DNA from: a virus
Length of the DNA: 27,280 bases
Strand: one strand, 5' to 3'
Virus record (IMG/VR): IMGVR_UViG_3300009414_000057
Location: 1 to 27,280 of that record
The notes beneath the pieces are model-generated. The model worked only from the letters and a program-made list of their open reading frames with translations. It was not told the origin of the DNA and did no database searches. Position numbers and translations under genes: made by a program. Below, one piece after another: positions 23,805 to 27,280 of this stretch. How positions within the stretch are numbered: position 1 is the stretch's first letter; each line of letters opens with the position of its first letter.

Positions 23805-24010
23805 TAAACTATTCTTCCTCTGGTAGTTCCCTGCACAGCTTTACCGTCACCAACCCTGCCGCCTGAGAACATCTTGCGATTGATTCCGGCCTCACTCAGG
23901 GCAATAGCCATTGCCTGATTACGGTTAGTAACCTTATGCCCAGAGCTGGATTTGAGTTTGCCATCCTTAAACTCACCCATTACTTTACGGACCTTGCTGT
24001 TCTTGTCCAT
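23804..24010 (-). CDS. DUF6496-like small protein
   Basis: The product is 68 aa. The core KVMGEFKDGKLKSSSGHKVT followed by NRNQAMAIALSEAG (residues 9-42) matches the pattern of the DUF6496 family of small basic proteins (K-V-M-x-E-F-K-x-G-x-L-x-S-x-S-G-x-K-V-x-x-x-x-Q-A-x-A-I-A-x-S-E-A). The C-terminal SGGRVGDGKAVQGTTRGRIV is Gly/Arg-rich and resembles the tails of other marine phage small proteins. It starts in a TAATG overlap with the gene before and ends in one with the connector gene after, so translation is probably coupled. Function is unknown for the family. It is the third of three consecutive short basic genes. Confidence 0.75.
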   Translation of the reverse strand: MDKNSKVRKVMGEFKDGKLKSSSGHKVTNRNQAMAIALSEAGINRKMFSGGRVGDGKAVQGTTRGRIV

Positions 24011-24198
24011 TATTTCTTGAACCCCTTCAAGGTCTTGGCAAGGTTAGCGCGTTTTCTGGTAGTGGGATTCTTCGATTTACTTAACTTCGTTAATTCCTTG
24101 CCACTTATTTTCTGGCCTTTTTTCACCCCAGCAGCTCTACGCAAGCTACCCGGCTTCTTGATCGCCTTCTGAATCCAGTTCTTTTTACCTCTTGCCAT
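24010..24198 (-). CDS. Small very basic conserved phage protein
   Basis: This 62-aa protein (NWIQKAIKKPGSLRRAAGVK, residues 7-26) has a high proportion of Lys and Arg and no acidic cluster. I recognise the WIQKAIKKPGxLR start from small proteins of marine phage late regions, but no function is established. A strong GGAGG site lies five bases before the ATG. The gene overlaps the HNH-like gene by 14 bases, and its stop shares one base with the next start (TAATG). The charge suggests binding to nucleic acid, perhaps inside the capsid. That is inference. Confidence 0.7.
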   Translation of the reverse strand: MARGKKNWIQKAIKKPGSLRRAAGVKKGQKISGKELTKLSKSKNPTTRKRANLAKTLKGFKK

Positions 24199-24415
24199 TT
24201 CGCCTCCGGTTAACTGTTCGTGAAGTTACTGCCAGGTTAGATCGTTTGTTGTTGTTTGGATTGCGGTCTTTGTGATGAACATCCCGCTTGTCGCCTTTTG
24301 CTACAGCTCCGGTTGCAAGCAGTTTATTTCTACCTGCATTACGACCGGCCCTACGCTTTTTCTGCACGGGTTTAGCATGGTAGTTCTTGTACTCGCTACG
24401 ATAATTTCTAGCCAT
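24185..24415 (-). CDS. Small HNH-like protein
   Basis: The product is 76 aa from the ATG at 24415 (a TTG lies one codon upstream). The N-terminal half is strongly basic (KKRRAGRNAGRNK, residues 19-31). Residues 46-61, VHHKDRNPNNNKRSNL, match the core of HNH nucleases: paired His, an Asp-x-Asn-Pro turn, Asn-Asn, then Asn-Leu. The last metal-binding His of the classical motif is not evident, since the tail reads AVTSRTVNRRRN, and no zinc-binding Cys pairs exist. It may therefore be a minimal or inactive HNH protein. Its position among head and connector genes allows a packaging-related nuclease or a virion DNA-binding protein. Similar short proteins are common in marine phages and are often just called HNH endonuclease. 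Confidence 0.7.
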   Translation of the reverse strand: MARNYRSEYKNYHAKPVQKKRRAGRNAGRNKLLATGAVAKGDKRDVHHKDRNPNNNKRSNLAVTSRTVNRRRNGKR

Positions 24416-24785
24416 CAAACTGCGCCTTGTAGGCTTGCTTAACCAAAGATTCTTTCTTTTCCCTGCGGTCTAGCTCTACACCGAACTCACGCGCAAATTC
24501 CTCAAGCTCCAGCTTCGTCTTCTTGTTAAGATCGGCTCGGCTTGTTTCTTCTACGAAAGTAACGGATTTAAGTGGAGGCTCAACTATTTCTTTTTTTTTA
24601 GGCGCTGCCTTCTTCTTAGGAGTCGAGTTTCCACCCATCTTCGCCAACCTTGCCTTGGCCTGGCTCTTCTCCATAAGATCAAAGACTGCAATGTCATACT
24701 CTCCATCTGCATTCTTTGAACCTATCTGGTAGACAGGGCGACCGTCACTGAAATTTCCGTTCTGAAATATCTCTAACTTAGCCAT
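24408..24785 (-). CDS. Lys-rich protein with HeH/SAP-like C-terminal helices
   Basis: This protein of 125 aa has three parts. Residues 1-50 form a compact beta/alpha start (IFQNGNFSDGRPVYQIGSKN). Residues 55-70 are a run of Lys, Ala and Pro. Residues 85-121 (ADLNKKTKLELEEFAREFGV, then ELDRREKKESLVK) have the helix-extended-loop-helix pattern of SAP/HeH/LEM-like domains, in which 'T(K)xELxxxAxxxGVxxxxxxxKxxLV' is typical. In phages such domains occur in small head or neck proteins and may touch DNA. An AGAGG site precedes the ATG. The stop codon overlaps the next gene by 8 bases. A DNA-binding role is inference from charge and fold. Confidence 0.75.
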   Translation of the reverse strand: MAKLEIFQNGNFSDGRPVYQIGSKNADGEYDIAVFDLMEKSQAKARLAKMGGNSTPKKKAAPKKKEIVEPPLKSVTFVEETSRADLNKKTKLELEEFAREFGVELDRREKKESLVKQAYKAQFDG

Positions 24786-24793
24786 TTAAACCT

Positions 24794-25201
24794 CTATTCG
24801 TAGTTCTTGATAAGTGTCAGGACAACCACATAGGTATCACCTGTTCCTGCGCCGTTAGTTGTAAAAAGAATGTCTCCCGTTTTCCCAGCAGCCGAGTTAT
24901 TGGGAATGCCAGTAAATGCTGAAAAATCAAGCGAGTCCGAATAGTTCTCCGGTAAAGTTGCAATCAGGGTATTGACGGTCGCATCGAATTCTATTGTTAC
25001 TGACATGTTATAGGTAGAGAACTGTATGCCAGCTACAGAAACGCTGGTACAGGCTGCGCCTGTTCTGGGTTGTGCGCTTAAAGCACTAACGCTCACCTTA
25101 ACTACAGCCGACTCTCCAGTGCTATCGCTTACGTTAGTAAACTTCATGATGGCGTTGCGAGGGCCATCCTGTATTGTCTGGCTTGTTACTAAATCTGCCA
25201 T
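24794..25201 (-). CDS. Beta-rich virion protein candidate
   Basis: The product is 135 aa, starting MADLVTSQTIQDGPRNAIMK. I chose the ATG at 25201 because TTGGAGATAGAT lies directly before it; a TTG four codons upstream would overlap both that ribosome site and the terminator T run. The protein is made of short Val/Thr-rich strands (SAVVKVSVSALS, YNMSVTIEFDATVNTLIATL, GDTYVVVLTLIKNYE) without a signal peptide or enzyme motif. Its place between the capsid gene and the connector genes suggests a structural head or neck protein. It is the first gene after the strong terminator, so it is either expressed by read-through or has a promoter that I cannot see. Function unknown. Confidence 0.75.
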   Translation of the reverse strand: MADLVTSQTIQDGPRNAIMKFTNVSDSTGESAVVKVSVSALSAQPRTGAACTSVSVAGIQFSTYNMSVTIEFDATVNTLIATLPENYSDSLDFSAFTGIPNNSAAGKTGDILFTTNGAGTGDTYVVVLTLIKNYE

Positions 25202-25211
25202 ATCTATCTCC

Positions 25212-25237
25212 AAAAAGAGCGGGGCCGAAGCCCCGCT
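25212..25237 (-). terminator. Intrinsic terminator with UUCG loop
   Basis: On the minus strand AGCGGGGC-TTCG-GCCCCGCT gives a perfect 8-bp, almost all G-C stem capped by a UUCG tetraloop and followed by CTTTTT. It starts 7 bases after the stop of the 175-aa gene. The GGAG ribosome site of the next gene begins directly after the T run, so terminator and translation start are packed end to end. Confidence 0.92.
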
Positions 25238-25243
25238 ACTAAA

Positions 25244-25771
25244 TTACGCATCTGCGAACGGTGTCTCCAGAGTACCGGAGCCAACCAAAACGCCAGACAC
25301 TTGCCATTTGTTGGTATAGATAGGAACCACCTGAATGCTGGAACCAGCTATGCCCCCCTTGGTGGTAGTGTTGGTGTTTATCACATCATTACTACTGCCG
25401 TTGGGAATATATTGTTCCGCTGCCCCTGTCTTGCCGAGAATGATCGATCCCCAGAAGAGATCGCCCGGAGTTCCTGATCCACCACATTTTAACGCCAAGG
25501 TGCAGTCAACAAGAAAGACGATGTTATACATCAGCCCTGTATTGTTAAGAGTGTTGGGTTCTGCACCGGGGCCGCCGGTAGTGGGGTCAGCCGCCACGCT
25601 GATTTCAGGAAGCGTGAGGGTTAAGGAGGAGTCGTTAAGGAGAATAATCTTGCCGCCATGTGTAGTGGGGCTAAGAGTGGTATTAGCAGTAAGGGCAACA
25701 GTGGTCGCTGGGCCTTGGGAATAAAATCCCCCAAGTGAACGTACTGGGCCTTGAAATGTGGTTAAAGCCAT
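25244..25771 (-). CDS. Beta-rich virion protein candidate, isolated between two terminators
   Basis: This 175-aa protein has no catalytic motif that I recognise. It is rich in Thr, Gly, Leu and Val and seems to be mostly beta strands, for example GGKIILLNDSSLTLTLPEIS (about residues 39-58) and SSIQVVPIYTNKWQVSGVLV near the C-terminus. Single Cys residues sit near the middle (VDCTLALKCGG). The start has an AAAGAGG site eight bases upstream. It lies immediately after the capsid gene and is enclosed by intrinsic terminators on both sides, which suggests separately tuned expression. A head decoration or head-fiber role would suit the position, the composition and the likely abundance. That is inference, and no family is assigned. 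Confidence 0.75.
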   Translation of the reverse strand: MALTTFQGPVRSLGGFYSQGPATTVALTANTTLSPTTHGGKIILLNDSSLTLTLPEISVAADPTTGGPGAEPNTLNNTGLMYNIVFLVDCTLALKCGGSGTPGDLFWGSIILGKTGAAEQYIPNGSSNDVINTNTTTKGGIAGSSIQVVPIYTNKWQVSGVLVGSGTLETPFADA

Positions 25772-25783
25772 AAGAGATACCTC

Positions 25784-25817
25784 TTTACGAAAGGATTCGT
25801 CTTAGCGTCTTCGTAAA
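25784..25817 (-). repeat. Inverted repeat in the leader of the 175-aa gene
   Basis: The 8-bp arms TTTACGAA (25784-25791) and TTCGTAAA (25810-25817) are perfect complements around an 18-base spacer. They lie between the capsid terminator and the ribosome site (AAAGAGG) of the next gene, whose ATG is at 25771. The repeat could be an RNA stem in a leader or processed transcript, or an operator for a promoter in this 125-bp gap. No convincing sigma-70 boxes are visible, so the role is open. Confidence 0.5.
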
Positions 25818-25858
25818 CGTCCACTGGGCTGGTCGCTAAAACTGTATGTTTCCCAGAT

Positions 25859-25881
25859 AAAAGGGGGCGCTACGCACCCCC
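25859..25881 (-). terminator. Intrinsic terminator after the capsid gene
   Basis: Read on the minus strand, GGGGGTGC-GTA-GCGCCCCC forms an 8-bp stem (one G-U pair) with a 3-base loop, followed directly by TTTTATC. It begins 15 bases after the capsid stop codon. This is a textbook rho-independent arrangement. It probably reduces read-through from the capsid gene into the genes to the left. Confidence 0.85.
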
Positions 25882-25896
25882 GATATCTACTACTGA

Positions 25897-26835
25897 TTAG
25901 GACGTACCGGGCGAAGCCCAGATTCCTAGTGGATCAGAAACACCGAAACTGTACCGCTCGCGTGCTTTATAACGCACGTTACCAGTATCGAAGTCGCCAT
26001 CCATTGAAGTCTCAAGCGGAGTACGCTCGAAGTGCTTCATACCATTCGGTACATCAGTGATGATGTAGAAAGCATTGCTGTCAGTCAGGTAGTGATTGAC
26101 AGAGTAACCTTCAGGAATGGAGCCATTGTTCTTCAGGGCATTGATGTCGTTATCAGCAGTGCTGACGCGCAATTCAGAATCTAGGATTCTGGTTGCCACG
26201 AACATCAGGGCCGGTGGAACAATGAGCCTGCGAGGACGGGCTGCGATCAAAAGTCCACGCTCATCGGTGAACGCTGCAATCTGGATCACAGCATCTTCGA
26301 GTGAGGTTTCGTTAAGGTCAGCCGCTGTCGCGGGCCGGTTAGAGTTAAAGCCACCATTAACCTGCGGGTGACCGCCTCCACCAGTTACGCCATCGCCTAC
26401 CGCTGTGAACAGGTTAACACCATCGCCAGACTGATAAGCGTTAGTGAAACCGTTGTTCAATGGAACGGCAGCCTTGACTTGCTTGGTGTAAGCCATAGCT
26501 CTTGCCAGTGCCTTTGTGTATCGCTGTGACAGGGAAGCATAGAGGTTATCCTCCATTGCCTCTTCCGTAATAGCGAAACCCTGAGCAATGGTCTCATGGG
26601 TATAGCGAGCCGTGAACGCTTCCTGCGCTGAATCATAATTGATTGCAGAGCCTTCAGGTTTCACTGGAGCCGCGCCAAAACCACTCAGTTTTACTTCTTC
26701 CTCAAACGAGCGGTCGGATGATTCAGTTTCGTAAATCATTCGATCTTCGTCTTCGTACTTTGCATACTCTAAGCCAAACAGGGCATTAAGACCCGGAAGT
26801 AGCTCTTTGAGCATCTGCGCTCTTGAAATAGCCAT
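25897..26835 (-). CDS. Major capsid protein (probable HK97 fold)
   Basis: This 312-aa protein has the features of a marine phage capsid subunit. An acidic N-terminal region contains the sequence FGLEYAKYEDEDRMIYETES (about residues 18-37). A helical 'spine'-like stretch follows around residues 82-125 (ETIAQGFAITEEAMEDNLY and RYTKALARAMAYTKQ). Later come a LLIAARPRRLIVPPALMF strand and a C-terminal RYKARERYSFGVSDPLG segment, a typical capsid ending. A good ribosome site (TAGGAGACTAGCGA then ATG) fixes the start. A strong intrinsic terminator follows the stop codon at once, which suits a gene made at high level. I see no separate protease or scaffold domain. The exact capsid family is not decided by eye. 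Confidence 0.85.
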   Translation of the reverse strand: MAISRAQMLKELLPGLNALFGLEYAKYEDEDRMIYETESSDRSFEEEVKLSGFGAAPVKPEGSAINYDSAQEAFTARYTHETIAQGFAITEEAMEDNLYASLSQRYTKALARAMAYTKQVKAAVPLNNGFTNAYQSGDGVNLFTAVGDGVTGGGGHPQVNGGFNSNRPATAADLNETSLEDAVIQIAAFTDERGLLIAARPRRLIVPPALMFVATRILDSELRVSTADNDINALKNNGSIPEGYSVNHYLTDSNAFYIITDVPNGMKHFERTPLETSMDGDFDTGNVRYKARERYSFGVSDPLGIWASPGTS

Positions 26836-26846
26836 TCGCTAGTCTC

Positions 26847-27280
26847 CTATACGCCTAGGGCGGTACGGTACTGGTGCATCCCTGAAACATAAGTCAGGAG
26901 AACATCAGTGTATGCATCACCTACCGCACTATCCGGCCCATTCACAAACTCAAGAATACGCAGGGGTAGTGTATTAGTCGTAGCAGCCGAACTCGCTGTA
27001 ACAGAGTTCTTGCTACGCATAATAGTGGTAGAACCGGAAGTTTGGGTTACTGCAATATTATTACCCAAGGTAGTTTGCGCCAGAGAACCATTCGCCTGCA
27101 TTCTGAATACAGCGTCTGGATCATCAAGCACATAGGCCATAGCGTCAGTCGCTACAGTCCCAGTAGGCCACATCTGGTTAAATGTGGGCTGGCTGGTATT
27201 TGGGTCTGTATAAAAACAGCCCATGAATATACCAACCGGGGTCATCGTGGTCGTACCAGTATCTTTTTCAAGAGTCCCGG
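26847..27280 (-). CDS. Conserved phage structural protein upstream of capsid gene, 5'-partial
   Basis: The reading frame is open to the right edge, so the N-terminus lies outside the window. An internal ATG at 27245 is preceded in frame by GTLEKDTGTTT, which argues that it is not the start. The visible part holds PVGIFMGCFYTDP and a segment reading AYVLDDPDAVFRMQANGS. I recognise this style from a short conserved gene found directly before the capsid gene in many uncultured marine phages, where the function is not established. The stop codon TAG overlaps the AGGAG ribosome site of the capsid gene 11 bases further on, so the two are one transcription and translation unit. It could be a decoration or scaffold-like head protein; that is inference from position only. 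Confidence 0.7.
   Translation of the reverse strand, partial: GTLEKDTGTTTMTPVGIFMGCFYTDPNTSQPTFNQMWPTGTVATDAMAYVLDDPDAVFRMQANGSLAQTTLGNNIAVTQTSGSTTIMRSKNSVTASSAATTNTLPLRILEFVNGPDSAVGDAYTDVLLTYVSGMHQYRTALGV

Noticed and set aside
25772-25858. Possible sigma-70 promoter (TGGACG, 17-bp spacer, ACGAAT) before the 175-aa gene
   Set aside because: The match is only about 4/6 and 3/6, too weak to call. A phage-specific promoter may still exist here, as noted under the terminator finding.
1-27280. Integrase, repressor, tRNA, attachment site or transposase
   Set aside because: None is visible. The window holds only late virion, lysis and modification genes, so lifestyle (lytic or temperate) cannot be judged.

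Overview
The window is a compact block of late genes from a tailed double-stranded DNA bacteriophage. Every gene reads leftward on the minus strand, so transcription runs from position 27280 towards 1. Genes overlap by a few bases (ATGA or TAATG junctions) or are separated by short gaps. The largest gene-free gap is about 125 bp, and there are no tRNA, rRNA, integrase, repressor, transposon or CRISPR signals. The protein styles match uncultured marine (pelagic) phage contigs: beta-rich virion proteins ending in IIRIA, tail-fiber-like VTSVATSGTVNG repeats, small Lys-rich proteins between the head and connector genes, and huge Gly/Ala/Glu-rich ejection-type proteins. Two connector-like genes, a nozzle-like gene, several large internal-protein candidates and no recognisable tail tube, sheath or tape measure suggest a short-tailed (podovirus-like) phage. 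The host cannot be named from this window.

Layout in the direction of transcription. (1) 27280-24794, head: a partial conserved structural gene, the major capsid protein, a 175-aa beta-rich protein isolated between two intrinsic terminators, and a further beta-rich protein. (2) 24785-23804, small basic proteins: a Lys-rich protein with a HeH/SAP-like tail, an HNH-like protein, a 62-aa basic protein and a DUF6496-like protein. (3) 23804-21664, connector block: two adaptor-like proteins, a degenerate zinc-ribbon-like protein, a 57-aa Cys/His finger protein and a conserved small protein. (4) 21664-13241, external virion and fiber block: beta-rich repeat proteins, a tail-fiber-like protein, three consecutive-type RCC1 seven-bladed propeller proteins, and, between the second and third propeller, a sulfotransferase-TPR-glycosyltransferase fusion; a possible fiber-assembly protein follows. 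(5) 13220-11459, lysis-like cassette: a one-TM small protein, a class-3 lipase, a small lipoprotein and a GH24 lysozyme with an N-terminal hydrophobic anchor. (6) 11455-9077, nozzle-like protein and two small virion proteins. (7) 9067-1, ejection-type proteins (1223, 440, 753 and more than 449 aa) with an AT-rich GNAT acetyltransferase gene inserted among them.

The most interesting unit is the receptor-recognition region at 13654-19242. It holds three paralogous propellers, each with exactly seven blades and a different N-terminal attachment module, and a translationally coupled fusion enzyme that looks able to transfer both sulfate and sugar. A reasonable hypothesis is a phage adhesin set accompanied by an enzyme that decorates either the virion or the host surface. 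The second is the lysis region, where a lipase sits where spanins would be expected. Functional names rest on recognition by eye of motifs and family style; no database search was run.
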